Of a stretch of DNA of 64,000 nt, positions 33,287 to 45,551 are shown in pieces. The first letter of the stretch is position 1; every line of letters begins with the position of its first letter. A program made the translations under genes and the position numbers. The stretch comes from Fragilaria crotonensis (Eukaryota > Bacillariophyta > Fragilariophyceae > Fragilariales > Fragilariaceae), in contig JAKSYS010000194.1 in the NCBI GenBank assembly GCA_022925895.1, positions 1-64,000 of the forward strand. The letters are read 5' to 3'. A model generated the notes under the pieces. The model was not told the DNA's origin and ran no database searches. It saw only the letters and a program-made list of their open reading frames with translations.

Positions 33287-34791
33287 GATGAAATGATGAG
33301 TAATTTGAAACAATCAACGTTCGATGAAAGAAAGAGTCGAATGAGAATATGACATACGTCTACCGTACGGAATCCTTGTACTGCCAGGACGAGTACAGTA
33401 GATTTGATTGCAGCTCTACCGGTACAGTAGTAGACCGGTACAATTAGATATCTCTGTACAGTACGAAGTGCGAAGGATCCAGAGTATGTACAGTAACGCA
33501 CAAGTATAACAACCAGTATACCGTATACCCGTATACCGTATACCGTACTCTGGAGTATACCTGATGCGACACCAGTGCCCCGAGGTGTGTTCCTCGGCGT
33601 TTTGGAAGCAACGCGGTTAACTTCCTTATCTCATCTACTCCCAGATAAACCCATAACCTTTTTTCTTAGGTGTCTCCTCGTCCTGAATGGTTTTCATTTT
33701 TCATCGTTTATCATTCGCCATCATTCACACAGTTCGAATTTTACAAATACACTGGGAAGCGAATGCATTGCTACTGTACAGAGTAATACAAGTACTAACC
33801 TACGGGAGTACTGTCTTGGTCGCTTCAGACTTCGGACTGTGTAGCATGTCATTGAAAAGTAGGAAGACTATCAAAGGTGTGGTCAGAATGCCACTTATTC
33901 ATTGCAAGTGCTGCTGCTGTGGAAAATACCATTGCTTGTGAATTCAATTCTTGAGATTTTAGATAACCTTTGTGAGCAACACATAACATTATTCTACAAA
34001 GGATTAATTTGCAGGTGCTTGTCAAGGGCTTGAACTTTATCAGGAAATTTGGACAGGGTAATTTCAGTATCCGCTCTAAGTAGTAATGGTGCTATGTGAT
34101 ACCAGAAAGGGACCTTCCGCTTGATGGCACCAAACTACTTCACTGTCTCAAACCAACAAGACGATGTAAAGCTATTATGTGCAACATGTGCTTGAGATAT
34201 AGTATTTGAGGTGCAGCACATCATTTACAGACAATGACTGAAATGATATCTTGACAAGGGTTGACCTAAAGGCAAAGGATGACAGTCACATGAAAAATGC
34301 GAAGGAAAGCGATGCATTGTTAGCAAAACGTAATTCAAGTACTATCTCGGCCTGCATACCACTTCCAGATGCAGGCCGTTTATAAAGAGGATCACATCTC
34401 TGCTTTTACAAGTTGTGAACTAAGTTTAAGCATTGGAACAAAAGAAAACGTCACGTACTACTAGCCAGTAGCTAGTAGTGAATGTTTACCATGGTTATAC
34501 ATGTACTCGACGCTGAACCAGGGTAGCCGAGCCATTGCACGATACAGCCCGTCAAGCCAATCCCTAATAATCAACGCAGTCTCGAAATAGCGCGAAAAAC
34601 TGGAAATTTCATAAATTGGTTCAGATTATTTACTTCTTGCACGATGCGCGAGGAAACAACAGAAAGCAGGTTGCGCTATACCTCAAAATTCGATACACGC
34701 AATGTTATTCCAATCATAGCAACACGACGTCGCCGGTGCCAGCTGGACTATGAGGCCGATTCAAGTCCATCTAGACAGGAGGAAGCACCAT
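33287..34791. other. Intergenic region with GTAC and GTATACC tracts
   Basis: The first 300 bp upstream of RidA is rich in GTAC and GTATAC words, including a 7-bp tandem repeat at 33516-33548 (separate entry). From about 33600 to 34790 I see no gene, RNA or repeat that I can support. Confidence 0.3.
33516..33548. repeat. gtatacc 7-bp tandem repeat
   Basis: About four adjacent copies of gtatacc, one with an extra c, 230-260 bp upstream of the RidA start. The unit contains the palindrome GTATAC. Other 7-bp tandem repeats occur at 36283 and 51276. Confidence 0.75.
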
Positions 34792-35864
34792 TTAATACTC
34801 CCCGATACCAGGAACAGGACGGCTACTTCCGTCAGTATCGCCACCGGCAGGTCCAGAGGCTTCGAGTCTGTTCCAGTCCCAGTCAAGTGACGAATGGTTA
34901 TTTGTGTACCCTTGGGAACGGAAGAGATCGCGGAACATTCCACGAAGGTAGGCAATGTTAGGCTTTGCCTCGAACTTGAGAGAGCGACAGTAGGCGAGGT
35001 ATTCGGCAAACTGGGACGGGCAGCCTTGACATAGGGCGGGGATAGTGATGGACTGCTTCTTCTCCATAATAAGCTTGTACTTCTTCGTGGCAGACTTCGC
35101 CTTAAGACCCTGCCAAGGGAGACCTCCCTTCAGAAAGTACACAAGCACATAACCAATCGATTCGAGATCATCTCGTCTGGATTGCTCGACTCCCAAGTGA
35201 TTGTTGATGGAGGCATAACGCGGGTACCCGTCAAAGATCTTCCTTCGCGCTGTGGAATGTGCTGAAGAGTACGAGGTGACGATAACGTTTTGACAGCCCG
35301 AAGTCGATACAGTAGATAAAGTTGCCATTTCCGCGACCTCCGTCAGTCACGAAGTTTGCAGGCTTGATATCACGATGAATTAGATGGCGAGAATGCATCA
35401 ACTCAACGCGCTCCAACATCTGGTCTGCAATCATGAGGACAGTCTTCAACGAAAACCTTCTTCCGCACTTGTTGAACTGATCTTCAAGCGAAGGTCCGAG
35501 GAGATCCATGACCATGAGATTGTACGAATCTTGAGTTCCGAAATAATGAACCTTAGCGAATCCTGGGGCATTTTGAAGTTCACGGTAGACCTTATATTCG
35601 TGACGAAGCTGAGGGCAGCGGGCACCATGCTTTTCGAACTTGACAGCAACCTGCAAGGCATCAAGAGGAAGGGGCAGGCCGTTAGCAACGTCGAATAAAA
35701 TTCGCCAAAGCCACAATAGGAAGCTAATTTCGTAGACTTTTAACCGTAAACAACGAGTCCTGCGGGAATGCTGATCACTGACTTACCTTCTCACCATTGG
35801 CACCGACGCCAAGGTAAATGTCACCGAAGGATCCTCCACCAACTCGTTTGGTAATGCGGTATTT
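34792..35864 (-). CDS. CK1: Casein kinase 1 (5' end not resolved)
   Basis: An internal exon, 35864-35787, encodes [21 protein letters not shown], the CK1 glycine loop. A 136-bp intron (35651-35786, gtaagt to ttgcag) leads into VAVKFEKH with the ATP-binding Lys. Next come [19 protein letters not shown], the CK1-specific [25 protein letters not shown] stretch and LPWQGLKA. The activation segment is broken twice: GG at 35275-35276 and GGG at 35222-35224 on the plus strand each appear one base short. Adding one base to each gives continuous CK1 sequence ([13 protein letters not shown]). The tail after the kinase domain is short, as in CK1 alpha-type forms. An acceptor (ttcgcag) before 35864 shows a further upstream coding exon that I could not place with certainty. 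Confidence 0.88.
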
Positions 35865-36834
35865 CTGCGAATATGTGAGAGAAGCGAGTGAGGAAGGCGA
35901 AAGTCAACGAGAAGCACGCTTTGACAAACTCGGAATCGACATCAGTCATCTAATGTCTACTGTCAGTGTGGTACATTTTCTACACGGCATCTGCTCCTCA
36001 AGACTTCGGATGAATGCTCTCGTTCTTCTATTCGTTGCCCTCCTCTTCGCGACTAAAGCTTCATTGTTGCATGTCAACACCTATTTCCTCGTCAAGCCAA
36101 AACCTTCGAAACGTACACTGATTGAGGACTGCATTGTCTAGGCTTTGTCCTCACAAGCCCTGGCGAATGAGATCGAAGGGGACCGCTGGTTTGGGGAAGG
36201 CCAGATTCCCAGCAGAGCTACGTAGCCACTGGTATCAAGAACAAATGACGGTTGCGAATCAAACCCACAAGTTCAGATTTGGGGTATGAGGTATGAGGTA
36301 TGAGGTATGAGGTATGATGTATGATGTATGATGAATATAGTATGATGCATGGTACCGGTATGGTATCCGTGATTTGTAGACTACCGCACAATGATAAAGG
36401 AGTGAGAGTGCATGATGGATCCGAGTTTTCATGCACCACAGTATCAGAATGACTCTCCCACCCTTTATGACGTTTCTAACTTAAAATTTGGCGATCGTAA
36501 TCGTAAATACAGTATACGAGTACATAAATCTGAGAACCGAATAGTTAGAGAGAAAAAAAGCTCTGGCTCCATACTCCATACCTCCGTACTCCCAGTACTC
36601 CGTACTACAGTAGTTGTACTTCCTCATTCCCTTGAGGGAATCTCCATCACAGCTACGTGAGGATTCTGAGAGGAGCAGGCTGAGAGCATGCTGTATCCTA
36701 CTTGCCCCTGCTTGTCTGCGACTGTTGACTAAAAAGTTATCGAATCAACGCGTGTTAGTCTAGTTGAGTTGGTTTGTAGTGTCTTGACAAGGAAAGACTC
36801 CAAACTTCCAACACCACTTTCAAATCAATCAAAC
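35865..36834. other. Intergenic region with first CK1 exon (unplaced), repeat and GTAC words
   Basis: It should contain the first coding exon of CK1 on the minus strand. One possibility begins at an ATG near 36133, but no clear donor fixes it. A 7-bp tandem repeat lies at 36283-36332. GTAC and related words occur at about 36350 (ggtaccggtatgg) and 36585-36620 (ccgtactcccagtactccgtac), upstream of the next gene. Confidence 0.35.
36283..36332. repeat. ggtatga/tgtatga 7-bp tandem repeat
   Basis: About five copies of ggtatga followed by about three of tgtatga, all in register. It lies in the spacer between CK1 and the LRR gene. Confidence 0.8.
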
Positions 36835-38103
36835 ATGTCTCGTCGGGAGATCGCGCCTCTACGTATTCTTTGTCTGCGAGCAGTCGGCCACAAGGCTTGT
36901 AGCGCGGAACAAACCTTCAAGCCACGCAAGGGCGACAAGTTGAGTGCTGCCTCTCGCTTGTTGCGATCCTTTCACCACAATGGTAAGCCCTTGAGAGATT
37001 GACGTGAGGGCTCTATCATTTTGTCTTGGCTAACTTAACTTCATGACCGTGAAGAAAACATTTCGCGAGAGCCATGCTTCGGTGGTTCTGCATCTAATCG
37101 TCGCGCGGATGCAAACGAAATTGACATCAACCATCCCTTCATAGCCACTCGAGATACGTTTTCTGAGTATGGGAATCCAGCCCTCGATTGCTTGCAAAGC
37201 TATGTTGACTCTCTAGTTGAACTCGGAAGATTGGATGATTCTAGACTAGGCTTGAACTTCTGGACCGAATGGAAACGAAACATCGGCTCGCCGTTGAAGA
37301 AACGAAAGCGAGCGGAAACACCCGAGCTCACTGCGATCTCGCTTCATAACGGCTCAATCTGCGATGACACAGTAGACGCCATGGTCAAGAGCGGTGTTGG
37401 CGAATACGTTGGTGTTCTGGATCTGACGGGGATGCATACCCTGACGGACGACTTGGTGGAAAAATTGCTAGCGAGTATGCCGAATTTGCAACGCCTGTCC
37501 ATCAAGAACTGCCGACGTTTGACCGGCAAGTCCTTGTTGTCCATTGCCGAGCACGCCTCCAAGCTGACGTGTTTAGATGTTGGAGGGTCTTACAACATGA
37601 CTACTTCTGAATTACTCGAAATCTTGCCCTCGCTGCCACACCTTGATGAACTCTATGCTGGAGGTTTAGGTTGGACTGACGCATCCTTGCTTCAATTGGC
37701 AAATGAGCGCTCCTGGAAGGGACTGGGCTTTGGATTTTCAGCCCTTCTGACACCAGCAGGACTGCGCGAGGCTATGACACAACAGGCATACCTCGAGCGT
37801 CTATCGATTCCTTTTTGCGAGCAAGCTCTAGACACGTCCCTGCTTGGATTTCTTGGAAGAACCCTTCCTGGCGTCAATTCCTTGGATATTCGAGGAAACA
37901 TCAATGTGACTTCCCTAACCTCTTGGTTCGATGGACGAGCGGCTATTGGAGCGCTTGCGCAGGAACTTTTTGTGCTGGCCAGATATAGCAACCTGACCAA
38001 AGCTTCGCTGGAGGAAACCAAGCGCATTCACCCACTCCATGCAGTTGATCTTACATGTGTCTTAGATGGGAAAGGAGTGGGAGAAGGCATCGTTAGAACG
38101 TAG
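36835..38103 (+). CDS. Leucine-rich-repeat protein, AMN1/F-box-LRR-like
   Basis: Exon 1 is 36835-36982 and exon 2 is 37055-38103. The 72-bp intron (gtaagc to gtgaag) joins HHN-ENISREP in frame and gives 398 residues. Repeats of the cysteine-containing LRR type follow one another: VLDLTGMHTLTDDLVEKLL, LQRLSIKNCRRLTGKSLLS, LTCLDVGGSYNMTTSELLE, LERLSIPFCEQ, VNSLDIRGNINVTSL. This is the pattern of AMN1 and F-box LRR proteins. A basic cluster (PLKKRKRAE) before the repeats suggests nuclear entry. No F-box is evident, so a substrate-adaptor role is only a possibility. Confidence 0.75.
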
Positions 38104-38484
38104 TGCGACTGGTAGGCCCTTTCAAAGAATCAAACAAGAACGCCCGTTATTTCATCGTCGTCGTGTAGCAGATTGATAACTGCTCCTCGCAGGCGGTGCA
38201 CTGACTGGTCTTGAAGAACGTCATGACCGCGAGTTATGAATCGCGATGTTAACATTGCCAGGCATCGTTTTGTAAGTGGAGGACTATATGAAACGTCGAT
38301 TTGCGTCCTTTCGAGCTTCTATTCCGAACTTCGCAAATACTTGTCTCCAGGAAGCCATACGAGTCAGCACACTCAGGACTTGCTAAATCACGCAGACTAT
38401 TCGTTCGTATTGACAGGGCACGCTCGTCATTGTTCTTAGGAGTAGCCAGTGACTCCGACGAATAAATTGCAGTGGCACTTTCGA
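38104..38484. other. Short spacer, nothing recognised
   Basis: About 380 bp between a plus-strand and a minus-strand gene, hence a shared 3' region. No gene, RNA or clear repeat is seen. Confidence 0.3.
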
Positions 38485-39387
38485 TTATTTTGCTTTTGCA
38501 CTCCGTCCTAGTTTTTGAGGGCAGGAGATATTCTCTACAGCTCGGCGAGCTACTACCAAACGAATAATCCCTGTCTTCTTACATCGACAGTAATGTAGCA
38601 GCTCACAGAGAGTTCGCGAATCCATCTTGGAGGTGTCAGTATTATCAACTTTGACGATATGGTCTCCTACGAAGACTCGCCCGAGCAAAGGCGAATGTTC
38701 CCAAACATGATAAATCCATGATCCTTGTTGTTTTCTTCCAGATTGAATTGTGAGCCCAAGGTGGCCTCAGAGGAAGCGTAACACAAATCGCAGCTCGGAA
38801 TGGTACAAGATTGAGGACTGCGCATGAGCTGAATTCTTCTCTCCATGTTGTCCTCGAGACCTACGAATGCGCAATGGCTTGGCAATGTTTTTGGATAGTG
38901 GTGTATCACGAGACCTGTGTCGAGCTGACGCATTGAAACGCTGTGCCGACTTTCCTGAATCAAGAGATAAGGAACGAGGCTCTTCTCTTGGCAGTTGTGT
39001 TGGACCTGCTTGCAGGAATGCTGGCGTTTTCCATGCCAGCTCTCGCGAAGTCGACCAATGTGCCAGACTTGGCGAGGAATGGGTGGTGCAGTTGGTTTGG
39101 TGTGGGGCAGCATTGGAAAGCAATTCGAGAGTGGGCATTGATGATACTGGTTTTGTAACGACGGATTGCACAAAATCGAGGTCGCCTCCACTTGCGGATC
39201 GCTTTATTTTTGCAGCTGCGCCACACTCGGCTTCAGATGTCCTCGAGGTTGGAGTGGTCGCCACTGACACTTCTTCATCTGGAGAGGGAAAGATATGGAC
39301 AAGCAGGCGACCTTCTTCCTTCGTTGTCTTTCCTTTTCCTGTTGCAGGCATTCCCACTTCGTTCAGAACTATCGACGAAGAACGCAT
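38485..39387 (-). CDS. PDZ-domain protein, reading frame interrupted
   Basis: From the ATG at 39387, about 205 residues of Ser/Thr/Arg-rich, probably disordered sequence run into a TGA at 38767-38769. The same frame continues directly into a PDZ-like domain: HLGLTIQSGRK (carboxylate-binding GLTI loop), SPLLGRVFVGDHIVKVDN, then LCELLHYCRCKKTGIIRLVV, ending at 38485. The domain therefore lies in frame behind a stop. Compensating one-base errors in short runs nearby (for example GAGGCC for GAGGGCC) are possible, as elsewhere in the window. The PDZ fold is well supported; whether the two parts form one protein is inferred from their spacing. Confidence 0.6.
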
Positions 39388-39499
39388 TGCATCCTTATTG
39401 ACCTCCTCTATCCCTCGATAACCGTGACAGGAACTCCTCTGGCCGTTTTGTGGCTCACAGAATCACGACATTCACTTTCGTCGGGCTCTTGCTGATAAT

Positions 39500-40781
39500 C
39501 TATTGTTTCGATGCTGTTATCGTCACGGAATCCCTGGAATGACTGAGGGAACCGATCGTGTTGTTGCTTGCATGAAAACGGATGCCACGAAGCGGAGTGC
39601 CCGACGAGTGGTCAGAATGACATAAGGAGTCGATGGTGCAGCTTGCAAATGAGAATCGAGAATTCGTGGACGTATCCAACTCTCGACTGAATGAAGATAC
39701 GTGGGTCTGCAATTGATTATGAATCAGGAAGCCTATGGAAATGACCACAACCACAACCACAACACCAGCCGTGACAGCGACCAACACCGTAATTGTAGTG
39801 GCATTGATGCTATTCGATTTGGTTTCGTCGTTACCGTTCATTGCAGTGGAGCGAGGAATCTCAGCCACGGTGGAGGATATTTGAGCATGCTCGAAGAAGG
39901 CGCTTGATTTCTGTATTTCATGCGTAAATTCATCGCTGTCTACAGCCGCTGTCAACCATTGAATAAGTTTTCCCTGCTCAACACCGACTGAGAACCCCAC
40001 TAGCGAGAGAACTACTCTTAGCTGAACCTGCAACGTGCCCTGTAGACCTCGAAGTCGCTGATGCGACAAGCGCTCCTGAAATTTCAAGGTAATTGACTCA
40101 ATTACAAAGGTGATATCATCGACGTAGTTTGAAGCGATGTATTTTGTCAAATATTCGAGGCCAATTTCTTCCAACGGAGTCTGAGTCATGACATCCAACA
40201 TTCCGGAGACGTTGGAAAGAATCAAACTCAAATCTATCATCTGCAACGAAAAGGATCCACAGGGAATCTTGCATGACACTGGACAGCTTTCAATGAGCTC
40301 AGCCAGTGCTGTCATGTTTTGATTCAGCACATATCTCCAGAGAGTACAATCAGTTCCTCTGAAGTATCTACACGATATTCCATTGATGGGACTGCGATAG
40401 TCATCACGATCGTGACATGATTGGGTGGGTATTGACGATGGAAATGATGTCGGTTGACGTGAAGGTAAATTCGAAGGTTCTGACGAGGGTATCGTGGATG
40501 GGAGACGACGGCGCTCGCATCGCCGTTACGGTTGGATTTTCACTTTGTGAAGGCAATCTTAACAACGCGGGCGTCGTCGACGGAAAGGTTGAACTGAGAG
40601 TAACCCAGGACGGCGAGGCTCCTTGAGAGAAGTGCGAGTGGGAGCTTGAGATTCCAATTCCATTGCAGGTTTTGTCGTCTCGCTTCGAGGTGATGAAATG
40701 TCTGTTGGGGTTGCGGGACTGACGGGAGCAATAGCCATAATGAGAATTAGCAGTAGGAGTTTTCGACATCGCTGATGTCAT
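39500..40781 (-). CDS. Hypothetical single-pass membrane protein, frame broken
   Basis: The downstream part (39500 to about 40410) has a region with conserved-looking helices (DLSLILSNVSGMLDVM, VDDITFVIESITLKFQERL), a strongly hydrophobic membrane segment (ITVLVAVTAGVVVVVVVISIG) and a Ser-rich tail with many phosphorylatable residues. The upstream ORF, with an ATG at 40781, is Ser/Thr/Pro-rich and ends in FEFTFTSTDIIS near 40410. The two are in different frames and probably belong together. An extracellular domain plus membrane anchor plus cytosolic tail is the likely plan. I do not recognise the family, and the N-terminus is uncertain. Confidence 0.5.
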
Positions 40782-40892
40782 TTGATGCTTGGGCAAGAAC
40801 TCAGGCAACCTGCGAGCAAGCGATCGCCAAATCGGTGATCTTTCGTGCGGAAGACTGCGCCAACAATCGTCGGAACCTCCGATGGTCGGCAA

Positions 40893-41562
40893 ACTTTGCT
40901 TATGCTGTGAAGCTTTAGATTCTCGTTACAAGATGATCGATTCAACCCAGCGCGCACAGAAATCAAAGTAACTCTCCGTATTACAATTCGACTTCTGCTC
41001 TTGGCAATGGTTAATGGAATTCAATGCGGTGCATGTAATCTGGCAACCTTTTCAACGAAGATCAGATGAAGGAAAATGTGAACAAACGTGTGGGAAACCC
41101 GGTTCTGAATGTATTTGTCTCTCGTACAGCATTTCCAATACAACTATGATACGGTAGAATGAAAAGCAAACCAATTTGAACGTTGTAGTGTTACCCGGTC
41201 CCGGGTCCCAGTACAAATCTTGTGTTCAGAGTACTGTACTGGAGTATGTAGTATGTACTGTACTGTAGCCGGTGTCGTAGTCTGAATTCTGAAAAGCTGG
41301 GTTTATTTCTGCGCGAACTTTGATTCCGGCTCTGTCGTTCTGTCAGGAGTCAGGACAAGCAAACAGAGATCTCGCTCTCCACTCCTCCAGTGCTTCTTCG
41401 GTATCAGTACTGGTACTGCGTAGAACGTAGTACTTGTACTGGACTCCAGACTCAAAAACCCGGAGACCTTGAACCCATGATGTCCTCGTGATCTTCTCAT
41501 TTTTCTAGAGAGACCTATCAACGCTCAACAAGATCCATCACCTACACATTAGGATATAGGTC
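40893..41562. promoter_or_regulatory. Upstream region of the hydrolase gene, GTAC-rich
   Basis: No gene is seen. GTAC words cluster at 41210-41280 (cagagtactgtactggagtatg, gtagtatgtactgtactg) and 41403-41445 (cagtactggtactgcg, cgtagtacttgtactgg), ending about 120 bp before the start codon at 41563. Confidence 0.4.
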
Positions 41563-42931
41563 ATGGCGTTGACCAGATCCACCACAGTACCCCGCGATGG
41601 CAAAATCAATCTGCACATGTGTCTATGTCGATCATTCTGTACAGTGATCGTGATCACGCTGTATTTGGAGGTGGTCGCTTTTCAGACGCCGCTTGCGGTC
41701 TCAAGAAAATCTGGTTCTGTAAGACTTCACTTGTGGGATGCGTTTGACGATGCAAGTGTAACGCTCGATCGAGTGCGAGACGCTCGCTTTTGCTCGCCCC
41801 TGTTGGAGGAAGGATATCCTCCGGTTGTTGATGAGTGCGAGACAGGTGCCGTGGAGCAGAAACCACTCCTAATTTTCCTTCCTGGTTTCGACGGAACATA
41901 TATGACGCTTTTCTTACAACTTCCAGAATTGAGCGATGCGTTTGATGTACGATGCCTAACCATCAGCATGAAGGATCGTTCTACATATCAAGAACTCAAG
42001 CAGCTCGTATTAGAGTACATCAGCAAGGAAATTCAGCACAGTGCGGCGTGGCAGCCACCAGAGGAGCCCGTGAACAAATTCTTCCCTTACATTACCTTTA
42101 ACAAACCGAAACCCATGCCACGGCCAATCTACCTTGTCGGGGAGTCCTTTGGAGGGATTCTTGCGGCCGATGTAGCTCTGACATTGTTGGAAGACGAACA
42201 ACTTAGCGACAGTATGAAAGGTATGACGCTGATCAATGCCGCAACCTGCTACGACAGGTCCAAACTTGCCTCAATGGGGCCTTCAGTGACCAAGCTTCCA
42301 CCACTCCTGTATCCATTTGGCCTCATCAGCCTATTACTACTATTCACGGACGAGTACTCTGTTCCATCATTGCTACTGATGCTCCAGGCCAAAGCATTAC
42401 CCAGTGTCATCGATTCCGAGCAGAGAGAGGCTTACATGGGCCGCATTGCCTTTCCATCCCACAAAAGCTGCAATATGTCACAGAACACCTTACAGTGGCG
42501 ACTAACTGAATGGTTTCGAAACCGGCTGCGCCACCATGGAGTCTCGCTTGGAGCGTTTTCGAAAGCAGCGAGCGTTTCGTGCCCTCATTGTCGCCGGCGA
42601 AAAAGATTTGTGCTTGCCCTCGATTGGAGAAGCGGAACGACTCGTCAGTCTTTACCAACCTCACGTATTTGTTGTGAGGGTGCTGGTCATGCATCCACTT
42701 GTGGAAGTCGAGTTGATCTGGCAGCCGTCCACGAAAGCGATTTGAGAGATAAAGGGCCGGACGGTTATGAAGCCCACGGCAGCTGAGGGCAAGGGTCCCA
42801 ATCTCGGAATGGAGCCTCGCCATGATGCACCTAACAGTGGCATTGGGCTCTCGCCACTCAAATACTGGAACAGCAACAACTACCGCAGGATGAAACCAAC
42901 CCGGGCGAATATAACCGCAGAAGCTATGTAA
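41563..42931 (+). CDS. Plastid alpha/beta hydrolase, phytyl-ester-synthase/esterase-like
   Basis: The N-terminus has a signal-anchor stretch (FCTVIVITLYLEVVAFQTPLA) with an AFQTP plastid-entry motif. The fold is clear: LLIFLPGFDGTYMTLFLQLP (oxyanion region), then YLVGESFGGILAADVAL with the nucleophile Ser in GESFG. Further on, in another frame, are FRALIVAGEKDLCLPSIGEAERL (Asp) and GAGHASTCGSRVDL (His). This layout matches the plant PES/ESV1-like acyltransferase-hydrolases, which in plants move phytol and fatty acids into esters in the plastid. The frame shifts near 42470-42520, near 42676, and twice at about 42730-42755, each by one base in short runs. Following these frames, the protein ends at 42929-42931 after KGPNLGMEPRHDAPNSG. 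Confidence 0.75.
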
Positions 42932-43312
42932 ATAGAGTAGACGATAACTTAAACGAGAGGACTACGTAGCGTGTACATAAACCATAAACCCTCCCACCCG
43001 ATTTGGAGTCAACAGATTTTTGCAGTAGGGTAGTGCCAGTAGAGTATAACCTACAAGCTATGTATTGTACGACGTATGTACAAGCAGAAGGAACTAAGCA
43101 TGGTACGCTTTTACAGTACTGGTACTACGTGCTTGTACTCAGAGAAGATGCGCTACGTATGCTGTGTACGGAGTACTGAGTACACTATGGCCTATGGCAC
43201 TCGTTGCACGAGCAGTACCCCGTACTCGGTACTAGTACTGTACTCGGAGTATCACAGAATCACAGTATCGCCACATCCTCACACAGATAGCGCACGAAAG
43301 CATCACATCCCG
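42932..43312. promoter_or_regulatory. GTAC-rich spacer cut off by the retrotransposon
   Basis: GTAC words at 43070-43255 (gtactggtactacg, gagtactgagtac, cggtactagtactgtactcgg) resemble the upstream regions of other genes. The next plus-strand gene, the thioesterase, now lies beyond the retrotransposon, so this may be its former promoter. Confidence 0.4.
43307..43312. repeat. Target-site duplication, left copy
   Basis: atcccg directly abuts the left LTR (tgttaaac). The same six bases follow the right LTR at 49073-49078. Confidence 0.8.
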
Positions 43313-43870
43313 TGTTAAACAATTCAACAATACCGTAGACTCTTAATCCAGTAGTTCTCCTAGACACTACTAAATACCGTTTTTCGAATATTGTGAGATC
43401 TAGAATTACATTTTCTAGATCGATTCCAATCTTGTTCCTGGACTCCAAAAGCTCCCAAGATTGAACACACATCCCATCCAACAAAACAACACAAACACAA
43501 GATTGCTTTCTTAAGTCCGAGTTGGAACAAGACCAACTCCAAGACCGAAAGCAAACCAAGTTCATCAACCCAGTCTCCAAATCCCAAGAGACATATGCCT
43601 AATAAGGCTTTCATACAGTTCCAGCCTTCAAGGCATATCTCCTTATGTCAGGTCTTGGTCTTGTACTTCTTTGAACCTTTGCCCACAATCGTCCAACCAA
43701 GATCCTCCTCTTGATAGACATTGCTGGACGTCGATCCGCACGAACAATTAGTTTTACTACAGTCGTACTTTGGTACAGTCGTACTGTCGAGCTCGATATC
43801 GTTGTCGCGTCGTACGGTCGTACCGTCGATTCCACCAACAGTACCAACGGTAGCACAGTATGATCTGACA
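43313..43870 (-). repeat. Left LTR (3' LTR of the element)
   Basis: 558 bp, tgttaaac to tctgaca on the plus strand, near-identical to 48515-49072. Differences seen include one extra t in ccgttttt and one missing c in gctttctt relative to the other copy. The LTR itself contains GTAC words (cagtcgtactttggtacagtc). Confidence 0.95.
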
Positions 43871-43910
43871 TCCTCCGTGTTCGTCGGTTCGTGAAGTCGT
43901 AAACATTCCG

Positions 43911-45551
43911 TCACAGACAAGTGCCGCGTGTTTCTTGAACAATACCAACGGCAGATTCTTCGTCATGCAGTCGCTCGGGTTTTCTCACTCGAATGTGTTC
44001 CACGGACAATTCCTTCGCTTGAACCATGTCATTGACGAATCTTGCTCGAATGTCCACGTGTTTCGTCCTGGGTGTGATGGCAGTGTTCTTCGCCATAAAG
44101 ATCGCCCGGTATTATCCTCGCGTAGAATGCTCGGCATGATTGGACCTTTCCTTCGCCGTCGGATCCGTCAGGTCCGCCTCCCATAATCTCCGTGAGTAGA
44201 GACACAATGAATTTTACCTCAGTCGCCACGTTGCTCATAGCCACAAACTCTGCTTCCGTTGAGGACAGAGTGACACCAGTCTGTTTCTTAGACATCCAAG
44301 ACACAAGACATCCTCCAACCGTGACCAAGTAACCAGAGATACTCTTCCGATCGTTTCTGTCACCGGCATAGTCCGAATCGACATAGGCAACCACTCTTAA
44401 ATCATCGGGAGTCCTCATCTTGATTCCTTGAAGTGACGCAGTCTTAAGATATCCCACCAAATGACTCAGAGCGTTCCAATGTTCTTCGCTTGGGGCAGTA
44501 AGGTGTGAGGTCAGTTCTCTGCACGCATTAGCTATAGTAGGTTCCGTCTTGCCACATGCAAATAGAATTCGTCCGACAAATGACCGAAACATTTCCATAT
44601 TGATGATTTCGTCTTCGGGCGTAGAGCGCAGGTGGTGTCACAGATGCACTGGGAGTCGACCGTTCCTTGACGTCACTTCCGATGTACTCTTCGTAGTCTC
44701 GAACAATGGCCTCAAGATAATCCGTCATACCGGACAGAATATAGTCGCCATTTTTGTCCGTTCCGAACTCATAATTGACACCAAGATGTCGCTTTAGCCT
44801 GCCTAAGTCCGAGATAGTGACAGAGCCAGCGACCCCTTCTTGATTGTCTTAACGGCTGACGGAGTGCCCGTTACGATGCAGTCGTCGCAGTAAACCACCA
44901 CGAGAGCTTGAAGTTCGCCATCTGTAAACAGCATAAACAAGCACGGATCAGTTTTACACTGTATTAACCGAGTCCGATCAATATCTTAGCAAAGTTTCCA
45001 TCCAAAGTCTCGGACTCTGAACCAATCCGTACTGTGCGCCCGTAGCTTTATAATGAAATCACGAAGGTCCTTTCCTTTACTTAGAAGTATTCCAACAGCC
45101 CTTCAGGTAGCTCGATAAAAATGTCTTGATCCATAAGAGCATTTAAGAAAGCAGCTTCAACATCGATCATGTCCGTTACCCAATAATCTTTCTTACGTCC
45201 GTTTGCCAATGTGATGCATAATACAAGTCTGATGGTAGGATTCGACGCAAGTGGCGAGTAAGAGTCATTGAAATCTACGCCAGGTACCTGCTCGAGCCCA
45301 GTATGACTGATCGTGACTTCTTAGTCCCGTCCGTCTTCTCTTAAATATCCAGCGAGTTCGCAGTGTCTTACGGCCTTCGGTAGCATGCTTCGACGTAGGA
45401 ATTCCCAGGCGTTACGCTTCAGGAAATTCTCGAGTTCCGAATGCATCGACTTTATCCATAGAGGGTCGTTTTGTTTAATTAACTCCTTGTAGTTCTTGGT
45501 ACTCCCAACTGTGGATCCGATTGCAACGTCGCACTTAGTATCGTCTCGCAT
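43911..45551 (-). CDS. Copia reverse transcriptase and RNase H region, disrupted
   Basis: Pieces lie in several frames. The RT start is DPLWIKSMHSELENFLKRNAW (about 45470). The finger/palm part is FNDSYSPLASNPTIRL and VTDMIDVEAAFLNALMDQ (about 45150-45280), and the catalytic YCDD lies near 44881-44893. RNase H is VDSDYAGDRNDRKSISGYL with LSSTEAEFVAM (about 44230-44390), and the tail (MAKNTAITPRTKHVDIRARF) ends at about 43911. Stops and frame changes between about 44700 and 45120 are more numerous than elsewhere in the element, so this copy may not make an active enzyme. Confidence 0.85.

Noticed and set aside
33360-33560. CRISPR-like array of short repeats
   Set aside because: The repeats are contiguous 7-bp units and scattered GTAC words without regular spacers, in a eukaryotic genome.
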